Positions 34,142 to 43,410 of a stretch of 64,000 nucleotides of DNA are shown here, in pieces. The notes beneath the pieces were generated by a model. The model saw only the letters and a program-made list of their open reading frames with translations. It was not told the DNA's origin and made no database searches. Position numbers and translations under genes: made by a program. Each line of letters starts with the position of its first letter. Positions within the stretch are counted from its first letter, which is position 1. Source of the stretch: Pedobacter cryoconitis (GTDB lineage: Bacteria; Bacteroidota; Bacteroidia; Sphingobacteriales; Sphingobacteriaceae); the NCBI RefSeq assembly GCF_014200595.1, contig NZ_JACHCG010000006.1, positions 304,682 through 368,681 on the forward strand, in the 5' to 3' direction.

Positions 34142-35173
34142 ATGGGAAAAAAGGGTGTATTATTAGTGAATTTGGGAACTCCGGATAGTCCGGAAGTAAA
34201 AGATGTGCGTAAATATCTTGATCAGTTTTTGATGGATGAACGCGTAATTGACATCAGTACATTGAGCAGGACACTGCTGGTAAAAGGGATTATTGTGCCT
34301 TTCCGTAGTCCAAAAACTGCTAAACTTTATAAAGAAATCTGGGATGAAAATGGCTCACCCCTTTTATATTACAGTAAAATACAAGCTGCATTAGTTCAGG
34401 AACAACTAGGTTCAGAATATCATGTAGAACTGGCTATGCGCTATCAAAGCCCATCCATTGAAGCTGCACTGGATAGAATGAAAGCAGGACTGGTTGAAAG
34501 CATCCAGGTTATTCCATTATTTCCTCAATATGCTTCAGCAAGTACCGGATCAGTGATTCAGAAAGTTATGGAGATTGTCGGTAAATGGCAAACTATTCCA
34601 CCAGTTTCATTCGTGAATTCTTTCCATGATAACGAAATGATGATCAGTACATTTGCTGACAATGCTAAAAAATATCAGCCAGAAAATTACGATCAGATTC
34701 TGTTCAGTTTCCACGGCTTACCAGAACGTCAGCTGATCAAATGTGACCACTCAGGCCAGCACTGCCTTAAAACTACCGATTGCTGCGCTACATTAACAGA
34801 CGTGAATAAATTCTGTTACTCTGCACAATGCCATGATACCGCAAGGCTGATTGCAGCCGAACTGAATATCCCGGCTACAAAATACTCCGTATGTTTCCAA
34901 TCCAGATTAGGAAAAGAACCATGGGTACAACCTTATACCTCTGATACCCTTAAAGAATTAGCAGCAAAAGGTAAAAAAAGACTGCTGGTATTCTGTCCGG
35001 CTTTCGTTGCAGATTGTCTGGAGACACTTTACGAAGTAACAGTTGAATACGGTGAAGAATTCAAAAAATTAGGAGGAGAAGAAGTACAGTTGGTTTCCAG
35101 CTTAAACGATCATCCCCAATGGATTGCTGCCTTAGTGAAAATGGTTAAAGACCATCATTCCAACTCAAATTAA
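34142..35173 (+). CDS. hemH: Ferrochelatase
   Basis: A 343-aa enzyme inserting iron into protoporphyrin IX (or into coproporphyrin III in some bacteria). It starts GKKGVLLVNLGTPDSPEVKD as is standard; the metal-site histidine is in FSFHGLPERQLIK, and GSPLLYYSK, FPQYASASTGS and CPAFVADCLETLYE are conserved. A run of cysteines after the histidine (CDHSGQHCLKTTDCC ... FCYSAQC) is family-typical. It overlaps the convergent waaA gene by 4 bases at the 3' end, leaving no room for a terminator between them. Confidence 0.95.
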   Translation: MGKKGVLLVNLGTPDSPEVKDVRKYLDQFLMDERVIDISTLSRTLLVKGIIVPFRSPKTAKLYKEIWDENGSPLLYYSKIQAALVQEQLGSEYHVELAMRYQSPSIEAALDRMKAGLVESIQVIPLFPQYASASTGSVIQKVMEIVGKWQTIPPVSFVNSFHDNEMMISTFADNAKKYQPENYDQILFSFHGLPERQLIKCDHSGQHCLKTTDCCATLTDVNKFCYSAQCHDTARLIAAELNIPATKYSVCFQSRLGKEPWVQPYTSDTLKELAAKGKKRLLVFCPAFVADCLETLYEVTVEYGEEFKKLGGEEVQLVSSLNDHPQWIAALVKMVKDHHSNSN

Positions 35174-36390
35174 ATATACTGTTCCAGATAGCTTAAAATC
35201 TGTTTGGTAGAACCAGTCTTATCCTGCACATATTTTTTCGCCGCAGGGCCTGCATTTTTATCTTTCTGTAGCTTTTCAAAAGCTACAGAAAGTTCATCCA
35301 TCGACTTGATGGTGATCGCAGCATTTAAACGCAGTAAATCCTTTGCTTCCTGAAACTTGTCGTACTTAGGGCCGAAGATGACCGGCAAACCAAAAGCAGC
35401 AGCTTCTAGTGTATTATGGATACTCACACCAAAACCACCCCCGATATAAACAATCCTTCCATATTGGTAAATCGAAGAAAGTAAGCCAATATTGTCAATC
35501 ACCATCACCTGGCTATCTTGTTCAGGAAGCTGATCATTTAATTTGGTATAACGCAGCGCTCCCGGTACTAACTTTAACAACTGTTCTATGTGAGGAGCAT
35601 CAATCTCATGTGGTGCAACAATGAACTTCCATTGCGGATAAGCTGAAATCAAAGCGACGACTAATTGCTCATCCTGTGGCCAGGTACTGCCTGCAATGAA
35701 AACAGGTGCCTGTCCGCAAAATTTTTCAATTAAGGGTAAAGGTTTTACCGTTAATACATTTTCCGCTACCCTGTCAAAGCGCGTATCCCCACTTAAACTT
35801 ACATTTTCATAATTTAACCCACTCAGCAATTCCACACTCTCGGTATTCTGAACAAAAAAGTGAGTTACACAATCCAGCATGCTGCGGTAAAAACCACCAT
35901 ACCATTTAAAAAATAACTGTTCAGGTCTGAATATCCCCGAAATAATCAATAGCGGTACCTTTCTTGCATGAAGCAATTGAAAATAATGGTACCAAAACTC
36001 ATACTTCGTGAAAATTGCAATCTCAGGCTGAATAAGGTCTATAAACTGTTTTGCATTTCTTTTGGTGTCTAACGGCAGATAAAAAACACCTTCTGCCAGC
36101 GCATAATTCTTGCGGATTTCATAACCCGAAGGAGAGAAGAAGGTAACGATGATTTTTTTATCCGGATAGTTTCTCTTCAGCTGTTCTAAAACAGTTCTTC
36201 CCTGTTCGAATTCACCCAGCGAAGCAAAATGGAACCAGATATGTTTCTGCTTTCCATCCACCCTGGTTCCGATAAAACTGAAGATGTTTTCTCTGCCTTT
36301 CCGAAATAATCCGGCCTTCTGGTTAAAGAAAGAAGCGATGAAAATAATCACCCTGTAAAGCGCGATACCAAAATTATAAAGCAAAAGCAT
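35170..36390 (-). CDS. waaA: 3-deoxy-D-manno-octulosonic acid (Kdo) transferase
   Basis: A 406-aa GT30 glycosyltransferase that adds Kdo to lipid A precursors at the inner membrane. An N-terminal membrane anchor (LLLYNFGIALYRVIIFIASF) is followed by the GT30 motif HIWFHFASLGEFEQGRTVLE, where the Glu is the presumed catalytic base. Later FTKYEFWYHYFQLLHARKVP and the nucleotide-binding C-terminal half with GGGFGVSIHNTLEAAAFGLP, PVIFGPKYDKFQEA are family features. Convergent with hemH; upstream are the divergent nucleotide-sugar genes, which also feed envelope polysaccharides. Confidence 0.93.
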   Translation of the reverse strand: MLLLYNFGIALYRVIIFIASFFNQKAGLFRKGRENIFSFIGTRVDGKQKHIWFHFASLGEFEQGRTVLEQLKRNYPDKKIIVTFFSPSGYEIRKNYALAEGVFYLPLDTKRNAKQFIDLIQPEIAIFTKYEFWYHYFQLLHARKVPLLIISGIFRPEQLFFKWYGGFYRSMLDCVTHFFVQNTESVELLSGLNYENVSLSGDTRFDRVAENVLTVKPLPLIEKFCGQAPVFIAGSTWPQDEQLVVALISAYPQWKFIVAPHEIDAPHIEQLLKLVPGALRYTKLNDQLPEQDSQVMVIDNIGLLSSIYQYGRIVYIGGGFGVSIHNTLEAAAFGLPVIFGPKYDKFQEAKDLLRLNAAITIKSMDELSVAFEKLQKDKNAGPAAKKYVQDKTGSTKQILSYLEQYI

Positions 36391-36569
36391 TTTGTTGTTT
36401 ATTTATTATCTTAGCCGAAGATACTTGATTAAAATTTAAAATTTTCTGAATATATGTTAAGTCGTTAGGCTTTAGTGTTATGTATCTGAGGGCCTGTTGA
36501 AATTTGGATGACCGAATGAACCAAGGCGTTATTAATTTAAACGAGTTAAATATATTTTAAAATATCTAT

Positions 36570-37880
36570 ATGAAAATTGCCGTAATCGGAACAGGGTATG
36601 TAGGGCTTGTAACAGGGACTTGTCTTGCTGAAACAGGTAATACTGTAATTTGTGTTGACATCAACGAAGCAAAGGTTCTGAAAATGCAAAATGGGGAAAT
36701 ACCTATTTACGAACCAGGACTGGATGTATTATTCCTTAGAAATATTGAACAGAAAAGATTAACCTTTACCACTGATCTTGCGGTGGCAGTAGCTTCTGCG
36801 CAGATTATTTTTATGGCTTTGCCTACGCCTCCCGGAGGAGACGGTGCAGCAGATCTTTCCTATATTCTGGGTGCAGCAAAAGACATTGCCAAACTGGTAA
36901 CCGAGTACAAAGTTATTGTCAATAAATCTACCGTTCCGGTTGGGACAGCAGATAAAGTGCAGGCTGTATTCGCTGAACACACCGCAATTCAGATTGATGT
37001 AGTTTCTAATCCGGAATTCCTGCGTGAAGGCGTGGCAGTGGAAGATTTTATGAAACCTGATCGTGTGGTGATCGGTACAAGAAGTGAACGTGCACAAAAG
37101 CTGATGGCCGAATTATACGGACCTTACGTACGTCAGGGAAATCCGATTCTGTTTATGGATGAACGTTCCTCAGAACTGACTAAATATGCAGCAAACTCAT
37201 TTCTGGCTACAAAGATCACTTTCATGAATGAAGTGGCTAACCTTTGTGAACTGGTAGGTGCTGATGTAGATGCTGTACGTAAAGGAATAGGCTCTGACGG
37301 CAGAATTGGTAAACGTTTCCTGTTTCCGGGTATTGGATACGGAGGCTCTTGCTTCCCTAAAGATGTGCAAGCACTGGCTAAATCGGCCGAAGAGAATAAA
37401 TATGATTTCCAGATTCTGAAAGCAGTCATGGAAATTAATGAAAAGCAAAAAACTGTACTGGTTGATAAACTGCTGCGTTATTATAAAGACGATTTAAAAG
37501 GAAAACACTTTGCACTATGGGGCCTTGCTTTTAAACCAGAAACTGATGATATCCGTGAGGCACCAGCCTTATACATTATTGATGAACTGGTTAAACATGG
37601 CGCTACAGTTACTGTTTTTGATCCCGAAGGAATGGAAAACGTAAAAGGCCAGATCGGTGACAAAGTGAAGTATGCACCAAACCAATACGAAGCACTGGAA
37701 GGTGCAGACGCCCTGCTGATTGCTACAGAATGGTCAGTTTTCCGTAATCCGGATTTCGAGCGGATGGAAGAGAAATTAGCGAATAAAGTTATTTTTGATG
37801 GTCGTAACTTATACGACTTGCAGAAAATGATTGATTTGGGATATTATTACAACAGCATAGGCCGTAAACTAATAGATTAA
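36570..37880 (+). CDS. ugd: UDP-glucose 6-dehydrogenase
   Basis: A 436-aa enzyme oxidising UDP-glucose to UDP-glucuronate with two NAD+. The NAD-binding [17 protein letters not shown] opens the protein, and the catalytic cysteine lies in [20 protein letters not shown]. The central helix [20 protein letters not shown] and the C-terminal UDP-binding domain ([17 protein letters not shown]) are intact. It is the first gene of a run of five; the next gene starts in its stop codon (TAATG) and uses its product. Confidence 0.95.
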   Translation: MKIAVIGTGYVGLVTGTCLAETGNTVICVDINEAKVLKMQNGEIPIYEPGLDVLFLRNIEQKRLTFTTDLAVAVASAQIIFMALPTPPGGDGAADLSYILGAAKDIAKLVTEYKVIVNKSTVPVGTADKVQAVFAEHTAIQIDVVSNPEFLREGVAVEDFMKPDRVVIGTRSERAQKLMAELYGPYVRQGNPILFMDERSSELTKYAANSFLATKITFMNEVANLCELVGADVDAVRKGIGSDGRIGKRFLFPGIGYGGSCFPKDVQALAKSAEENKYDFQILKAVMEINEKQKTVLVDKLLRYYKDDLKGKHFALWGLAFKPETDDIREAPALYIIDELVKHGATVTVFDPEGMENVKGQIGDKVKYAPNQYEALEGADALLIATEWSVFRNPDFERMEEKLANKVIFDGRNLYDLQKMIDLGYYYNSIGRKLID

Positions 37881-38869
37881 TGGAGCGTAAAAGAGTATTA
37901 ATTACCGGAGCAGCCGGATTTCTGGGTTCACATTTATGTGACAGGTTTATTAAAGAAGACTATCATGTTATTGCGATGGATAACCTGATTACAGGTGACC
38001 TTCAGAACATAGAACATCTGTTTGCTTTAGAGAATTTCGAGTTCTCTCATCACGATGTTTCCAAATTCGTATATGTACCCGGCAAACTGGATTATATCCT
38101 TCACTTTGCTTCTCCTGCGAGTCCGATAGATTACCTTAAAATTCCTATACAGACCCTTAAAGTGGGTTCATTAGGAACACATAACCTGCTGGGATTGGCG
38201 AAAAGTAAAAAAGCAAGGATGATTATTGCTTCTACTTCAGAAGTATATGGTGATCCGAGTGTTAACCCACAGCCTGAAGAATATTGGGGAAATGTGAATC
38301 CTGTAGGCCCAAGAGGCGTATATGATGAAGCTAAACGTTTTCAGGAAGCGATGACTATGGCTTACCATACCTTTCATGGGCTGGAAACACGCATTGTTCG
38401 TATCTTTAATACTTACGGGCCAAGAATGCGTCTGAATGACGGTCGTGTATTGCCGGCTTTTATTGGCCAGGCACTAAGAGGAGAAGACCTAACTGTTTTC
38501 GGTGATGGTTCACAAACCCGTTCTTTCTGCTACGTAGATGATCTGGTAGAAGGTATTTACCGCTTACTCTTAAGTGATTACGCACAACCAGTAAACATTG
38601 GAAACCCTGATGAAATTACGATCAGCCAGTTTGCTGAAGAGATTATCAAGCTGACCGGAACTACCCAAAAGGTTATTTACAAAGACTTGCCAGTAGATGA
38701 TCCTAAACAACGCAGACCAGATATTACAAAAGCGAGAGCCTTATTAAACTGGGAGCCTAAAGTAAGCCGTGCAGAAGGTTTAAAAATTACTTACGCTTAT
38801 TTCAAAAGCCTGCCAGCTGAAGCATTGGTAAATAAAGAACATAAAGATTTTACAACATACAACCGCTAA
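37880..38869 (+). CDS. UDP-glucuronate decarboxylase (UDP-xylose synthase)
   Basis: A 329-aa extended short-chain dehydrogenase. NAD motif [17 protein letters not shown] at the start, STSEVYGDP, and the YxxxK site in [38 protein letters not shown] and [18 protein letters not shown] are hallmarks of UDP-xylose synthases. It converts UDP-glucuronate to UDP-xylose. One-base overlap with ugd supports the sequential pathway. Distinguished from ArnA-type decarboxylases by length and motifs. Confidence 0.93.
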   Translation: MERKRVLITGAAGFLGSHLCDRFIKEDYHVIAMDNLITGDLQNIEHLFALENFEFSHHDVSKFVYVPGKLDYILHFASPASPIDYLKIPIQTLKVGSLGTHNLLGLAKSKKARMIIASTSEVYGDPSVNPQPEEYWGNVNPVGPRGVYDEAKRFQEAMTMAYHTFHGLETRIVRIFNTYGPRMRLNDGRVLPAFIGQALRGEDLTVFGDGSQTRSFCYVDDLVEGIYRLLLSDYAQPVNIGNPDEITISQFAEEIIKLTGTTQKVIYKDLPVDDPKQRRPDITKARALLNWEPKVSRAEGLKITYAYFKSLPAEALVNKEHKDFTTYNR

Positions 38870-38875
38870 TTACAA

Positions 38876-39898
38876 ATGGGAAAAATATTAGTTACAGGAG
38901 GAACAGGATTTATAGGTTCTCACACCGCAGTAGAATTGATCAATGCAGGTTATGAAATAATTCTGGTAGATAATTTTTCTAACTCTAACCGGAGGATTCT
39001 GACACAACTGGAAACTATTCTTGGTCAGCAACCTGAGTTTGCAGAACTTGATCTTTGTGATGAGGCAAAAGTAAACGAGTTTGCTGCAAATCATCCTGAT
39101 ATTACGGGAGTAATTCACTTTGCTGCCTATAAAGCAGTGGGAGAATCCGTACAACAGCCACTTAAATACTACAGAAACAACTTCTATTCACTGATCAATC
39201 TGATTAATGCTTTTGATAGTAAAATAGACCTGGTATTCTCTTCATCCTGCACCGTATACGGACAGCCGGATCAGTTGCCGGTAACTGAAGATGCCCCTGT
39301 TAAAAAAGCGGAATCGCCTTATGGAAATACCAAACAGATTGCAGAAGAAATCCTGACTGAAACCTGTGCCGTTACCCCAGGCTTAAAAGTAACCTCTTTG
39401 CGTTACTTTAACCCGGTTGGTGCGCATGAAACAGCATTGATTGGTGAATTGCCGATTGGTGTGCCTCAAAACCTGATTCCATTTATTACGCAATCCGCCA
39501 TCGGTAAACGCGGGCCGATTACCGTTTACGGAAATGATTACAATACCCCTGATGGAAGTGCAATCAGAGATTATATACATGTAGTTGATCTTGCCAAAGC
39601 ACACGTTGCAGCAATTAAACGCATGGAAAGCGGCCAGGCAGAAAGTAACTATGAAGTATTCAACCTGGGAACAGGGAAAGGTACTTCAGTACTGGAAATC
39701 ATTGGTGCTTTTGAAAAATCTACCGGTACTCAATTAAACTATACGATAGGTGCAAGAAGAGAAGGTGATATTGAACAAGTATGGGGAGATGTGACTAAAT
39801 CTGCTGAACAGCTGGGCTGGAAAGCCGAACTTGATATTAATCAAATGATGTCATCAGCATGGGCCTGGGAAAATTACATCAAAGATAACCCGTTTTAA
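38876..39898 (+). CDS. galE: UDP-glucose 4-epimerase
   Basis: A 340-aa SDR enzyme interconverting UDP-glucose and UDP-galactose (possibly the N-acetyl forms). GGTGFIGSHTAVELINAGYE starts the NAD domain, DNFSNSNRRIL follows, catalytic Ser in SSCTVYGQP and Tyr/Lys in SPYGNTKQIAEE. RYFNPVGAHET and the late YNLG-like FNLGTGKGTSV are as in GalE. Six bases after the decarboxylase gene and directly abutting the next gene, so within the operon. Confidence 0.93.
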   Translation: MGKILVTGGTGFIGSHTAVELINAGYEIILVDNFSNSNRRILTQLETILGQQPEFAELDLCDEAKVNEFAANHPDITGVIHFAAYKAVGESVQQPLKYYRNNFYSLINLINAFDSKIDLVFSSSCTVYGQPDQLPVTEDAPVKKAESPYGNTKQIAEEILTETCAVTPGLKVTSLRYFNPVGAHETALIGELPIGVPQNLIPFITQSAIGKRGPITVYGNDYNTPDGSAIRDYIHVVDLAKAHVAAIKRMESGQAESNYEVFNLGTGKGTSVLEIIGAFEKSTGTQLNYTIGARREGDIEQVWGDVTKSAEQLGWKAELDINQMMSSAWAWENYIKDNPF

Positions 39899-40465
39899 AT
39901 GTTATTAAAAGATCATAAAGACCTTAAAGCAGCAATAACAGCTATCCCTGATAAAGAAAAGGATAAGTTATTGCTTCGTCTGATCGCAAAAGATAAAGTA
40001 CTGACAGAACATCTCCACTTCAAACTGCTGGAAGATGAATCTGATCTGGAAGAAAGACATCAATTGCTCAAAGCGGAAATTGATGAATCCGTAGCCTGGC
40101 TGAACGAGCTGAGGAAGGCAACTTCTAAAGATGCGCTGGTCATTCTCCGGAAGCTGAATGGCAGGGTTAACCATCACTATAAAGTGACGAAAGACCTCAA
40201 TACAGAAGCCGAATTGAGGTTATACTTACTGAAGACTATACCTGCGGGATATAATGAAAGTGTGCTTTCACCAATGGCCAAATTTAATGACCGGTTGAAA
40301 ACATACTTTTTAAGAACAACATTGGCTTTGTACAAAAAATACGTGAAGCTGCACGAAGATTTGCAATATGATCTGAAGGAAGAATTCAATAGCGTATTGA
40401 AAAAAATTGAGCAATACGATTTAACAAGGGCAGCTTCAGAACTTGGACTGCCAAAAGAATTATAA
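39899..40465 (+). CDS. Conserved hypothetical protein (188 aa)
   Basis: A soluble, highly charged, mostly helical protein starting directly after the galE stop (no gap). Leu/Lys/Glu-rich helices (DKDKLLLRLIAKDK type, ELRKATSKDALVILRKLNGR, LRLYLLKTIPAGYNESVL) suggest a helical bundle or coiled coil. No signal peptide or motif. Its place between two nucleotide-sugar genes implies co-expression, but nothing in the sequence indicates a sugar-related role. Unrecognised family. Confidence 0.75.
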   Translation: MLLKDHKDLKAAITAIPDKEKDKLLLRLIAKDKVLTEHLHFKLLEDESDLEERHQLLKAEIDESVAWLNELRKATSKDALVILRKLNGRVNHHYKVTKDLNTEAELRLYLLKTIPAGYNESVLSPMAKFNDRLKTYFLRTTLALYKKYVKLHEDLQYDLKEEFNSVLKKIEQYDLTRAASELGLPKEL

Positions 40466-40501
40466 CGATACCTATAAAAAAAGAAGATAAAAATAAGAAG
40501 A

Positions 40502-41551
40502 ATGAAGAAGATTTTAATAACAGGTGGTGCAGGGTTTATCGGTTCTCACGTGGTGAGAAGGTTCGTTAATAAATATCCTGATTATCAAATCGTAAATCTG
40601 GATAAATTAACTTACGCAGGTAATCTGGCTAACTTAACAGATATTGAAGCAAATCCAAATTACAGCTTTGTCAAAGCTGATATTACCGATGCAGAGGAGA
40701 TCAATGCTTTATTCCAGAAGGAAAACTTTGATGCCGTGATTCACCTTGCCGCAGAATCTCATGTAGACAGATCAATCACTGATCCTACAGCATTTGTAAT
40801 GACCAATGTAATCGGCACTGTTAACTTGTTAAATGCAGCCAGAGAATACTGGAAGGGTGATTATCAAACGAAACGTTTTTATCATGTATCAACGGATGAA
40901 GTATATGGTGCATTAGGTGATACCGGTATGTTTACTGAAAGCACTGGTTATGATCCTCATAGTCCTTATTCTGCTTCTAAAGCTTCTTCAGATCACTTTG
41001 TAAGAGCCTATCATGATACTTATGGTATTGATATCGTAATTTCAAACTGTTCAAATAACTATGGTTCTCATCATTTTCCTGAGAAACTGATCCCATTGGC
41101 TATCAATAATATTAAGAATAACCTTCCTGTACCGGTATATGGTAAGGGGGAGAATATCCGTGACTGGTTATGGGTAGAGGATCATGCGCGTGCAATTGAT
41201 GTTATTTTCCATGAGGCTAAAACGGGAGAAACTTATAATATCGGCGGACATAATGAGTGGAAGAATATCGACCTGATACATTTGTTGTGCAAGATTATGG
41301 ACCAGAAGTTAGGCAGGGCAGAAGGGGAGTCGGCAAAGCTGATTACTTTTGTGACGGATCGCGCGGGACATGATTTGAGATATGCAATCGATTCTACGAA
41401 GTTACAGGAGAAGTTGAACTGGGTACCAAGTTTGCAGTTTGAGGAGGGGTTAGAGAAGACGGTGGAGTGGTATTTGGCTAATGAAAAGTGGTTGGGGGAT
41501 GTTACTTCAGGAAACTATCAAAAGTACTATCAAACTCAGTATAACAGGTAA
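40502..41551 (+). CDS. rfbB: dTDP-glucose 4,6-dehydratase
   Basis: A 349-aa SDR enzyme converting dTDP-glucose to dTDP-4-keto-6-deoxyglucose, first committed step to dTDP-rhamnose and related sugars. ITGGAGFIGSHVVRRFVN at the start, HLAAESHVDRSITDPTAF, STDEVYGALGD and YSASKASSDHFVRAY (catalytic Tyr/Lys) are typical, as is SNCSNNYGSHHFPEKLIP. It ends the operon; a very strong terminator follows at 41572. rfbA, C and D are not in the window. Confidence 0.95.
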   Translation: MKKILITGGAGFIGSHVVRRFVNKYPDYQIVNLDKLTYAGNLANLTDIEANPNYSFVKADITDAEEINALFQKENFDAVIHLAAESHVDRSITDPTAFVMTNVIGTVNLLNAAREYWKGDYQTKRFYHVSTDEVYGALGDTGMFTESTGYDPHSPYSASKASSDHFVRAYHDTYGIDIVISNCSNNYGSHHFPEKLIPLAINNIKNNLPVPVYGKGENIRDWLWVEDHARAIDVIFHEAKTGETYNIGGHNEWKNIDLIHLLCKIMDQKLGRAEGESAKLITFVTDRAGHDLRYAIDSTKLQEKLNWVPSLQFEEGLEKTVEWYLANEKWLGDVTSGNYQKYYQTQYNR

Positions 41552-41571
41552 GTACCAGGGAAATAAGGCAT

Positions 41572-41648
41572 AAAAAAAAGCAACGACAGTTTCCGGTCGA
41601 CGATCCCCGAACGGGATCAATGTCCGGAAACTGCCGTTGCTTTTTTTT
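41572..41648 (+). terminator. Large hairpin terminator after rfbB
   Basis: An A8 run and GCAACGACAGTTTCCGG pair with CCGGAAACTGCCGTTGC and a T8 run (one mismatch). An inner stem GATCCC/GGGATC fills the loop. One of the strongest hairpins in the window. Confidence 0.9.
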
Positions 41649-41802
41649 ATGCTCCATGGGTTCCCCCATACATAGCCTGTTTCGTACCGGGATGATAAAG
41701 CTTTGAGGTTCCCCTCTGTACATTGGGAGTGTTCCTGGAAGACGGGATAAATTATATGACGCAAAAAAAAGTTGTAAGCTATATGATGCAGAAAAAAAAA
41801 TA

Positions 41803-42190
41803 TAACCTTGTAAAGGTTTTTTTTGATAAGAAACAGGGGAAATAATAAGATGCAAAACGAGAGTTGTAACCTTGTAAAGGTTTTTTTTGATAAGAAACAG
41901 GGGAAATAATAAGATACAAAAATGAGAGTTGTAACCTTGTAAAGGTTCTTTTTGATAATAAACAGGGGAAATAATAAGATACAAAAATGAGAGTTGTAAC
42001 CTTGTAAAGGTTCTTTTTGATAAGAGACAGGGGAAATAATAAGATGCAAAAACGAGAGTTATAACCTTGTAAAGGTTCTTTTTGATAATAAACAGGGGAA
42101 ATAATAAGATGCAAAACGAGAGTTATAACCTTATAAAGGTTCTTTTTGATAAGAAACAGGGGAAATAATCAGGTACAAAAGCTGGAGTAA
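41803..42190 (+). repeat. Six tandem 64-65-bp units, each with a terminator-like hairpin
   Basis: Units start with TAACCTTGTAAAGGTT at 41803, 41867, 41932, 41997, 42062 and 42126. Each has the stem AACCTT/AAGGTT, then T-rich sequence, TTGATAA, AACAGGGGAAATAATAAGAT and a variable end. Unit lengths are 64, 65, 65, 65 and 64 bases, with the last unit degenerate, and a partial unit precedes the first. Lengths are not multiples of three and the long minus-strand frames through them change phase every unit, so this is not coding. Confidence 0.9.
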
Positions 42191-42214
42191 TAAAGGGTAA
42201 AAAGAAAAAGATAA

Positions 42215-42994
42215 ATGGATTCGCATTTTGATAAGTATAGGGCAGAATTAAGTAAGGAGAACCTGACTTCGTTTGAAGATTTGGAAGATCTGATTAAACC
42301 ATTAATCAGGTCGGCGACAAAAATTGAGGTTTCGAAACCTTCAGAGTTAAAAGAAAATACACAATTGATTTCTCATTTTGGTGGGCAGCCTTATTTTGAA
42401 AAGGAGGAGGAATGGCCGAAAACGAAGGATGGTCAGGAATTAGACTTTATTTTTCAGGTTTTTAATACTGGTGAGATTAACCTGCCGGATAATATTCAGT
42501 TGGTTCAGTTTTTTTATGATTGGGAGGAATCTCCGTGGGATACTGAAAATGATGGCTGGTTAGTGAAAATATATAAAACACTAAATAGTGACCGGGTTGT
42601 GAAATTTAATAAATCAACTGAATCAGAGGGTACTAAGTTTTGTGAAGTCATATTTAAAGCAGTAAAATCATTACCGGATTGGGAAGGTATTGAAATTTAT
42701 AGCAGAAATGCTTCTAAGTTATCTTGTGTACTGAATGAAGATGAACCGTGGGATAGTTACCAGAAAGCCGCTGAAAAATTAGCGGGTGAGCAGGTGTATA
42801 GAAGCCAGATAGGTGGTTATCCTAATTGGGTTCAGGGAGAGGATACACCAGATCAGGGTACTGAACCGATGAAACTATTGTTTCAAATTGATTCGGAAGA
42901 GCATGCGGGACTGATGTGGGGGGATGTTGGATTAATCTATGTGTTTTATGACGAAGCTTCTGAAAAAATAGAATTCACTTTACAGTGTCACTAA
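42215..42994 (+). CDS. DUF1963 (YwqG-like) protein
   Basis: A 259-aa acidic, soluble protein. SHFGGQPYFEKEEEWPKTKD is the characteristic GGxP...WP segment, followed by LDFIFQVFNTGEINLPDNIQ and VQFFYDW. A second half has GGYPNWVQGEDTPD and LLFQIDSEEHAGLMWGDVGL, again typical of DUF1963. The biochemical role of the family is unknown; members often occur in variable genomic regions and beside polymorphic toxins as candidate immunity proteins. Here it stands alone between two repeat arrays. Confidence 0.85.
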   Translation: MDSHFDKYRAELSKENLTSFEDLEDLIKPLIRSATKIEVSKPSELKENTQLISHFGGQPYFEKEEEWPKTKDGQELDFIFQVFNTGEINLPDNIQLVQFFYDWEESPWDTENDGWLVKIYKTLNSDRVVKFNKSTESEGTKFCEVIFKAVKSLPDWEGIEIYSRNASKLSCVLNEDEPWDSYQKAAEKLAGEQVYRSQIGGYPNWVQGEDTPDQGTEPMKLLFQIDSEEHAGLMWGDVGLIYVFYDEASEKIEFTLQCH

Positions 42995-43099
42995 CGGTTA
43001 TATAGTCAGCGATCTTCTTTACCAGATCAATATATACTTCAACGTAAAAATCAGCCGCTAAACAGATTTAATCACCATTTAATCTAACCATTCTGGCAA

Positions 43100-43239
43100 C
43101 TAACGATTGCCATCTAACAATTGCCACCTAATAATTGGCAACTAACTATTGACACCTAACGATTGCCATCTAACAATTGGCAACTAACTATTACCACCTA
43201 ACAATTGCCACCTAACAATTGCCATCTAGCAATTAGCAA
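43100..43239. repeat. 14-bp minisatellite, ten units
   Basis: Ten consecutive 14-base units of the form CTAACAATTGCCAY begin exactly every 14 bases from 43100 to 43226, with a 16-base unit before and a 17-base unit after. Many contain the palindrome CAATTG or its variants. It fills most of the gap between a DUF1963 gene and a convergent permease gene. No protein reading is plausible. Confidence 0.9.
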
Positions 43240-43319
43240 CTAACAATTAGCGTCATCTAACAAACTATGTAATCCCAATAACAGCTAGCCACCAACCAAG
43301 AATTGGAGTGCCCGTTGGA

Positions 43320-43408
43320 TTTCAAAAAAAAGTCCTGCTACTATCTGCTGACATTGGCCCCTCTTCAGGGGGCGTCGGCAGCAGATAGTAGCAGGACTTT
43401 TTTTGAAA
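43320..43408. terminator. Very long bidirectional hairpin
   Basis: TTTCAAAAAAAAGTCCTGCT and the following ACTATCTGCTG pair with CAGCAGATAGTAGCAGGACT and TTTTTTGAAA, about 30 bp nearly perfect. The inner part GACATTGGCCCCT / AGGGGGCGTC extends the stem. It sits between convergent genes with A/T runs on both sides and probably ends both transcripts. Confidence 0.85.
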
Positions 43409-43410
43409 CT

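Noticed and set aside
41502..42114. Three overlapping minus-strand frames of 111-180 codons with repeated peptide ISPVxYQKxPLQGYN
   Set aside because: They are created by the 64-65-bp tandem repeats; unit length is not a multiple of three, so the peptide appears in every frame. No start, promoter or family supports them.
41803..42190. CRISPR array
   Set aside because: The conserved segment covers nearly the whole unit, there are no unique spacers, and no cas genes are present. The 14-bp array at 43100 is likewise too short and spacer-less.
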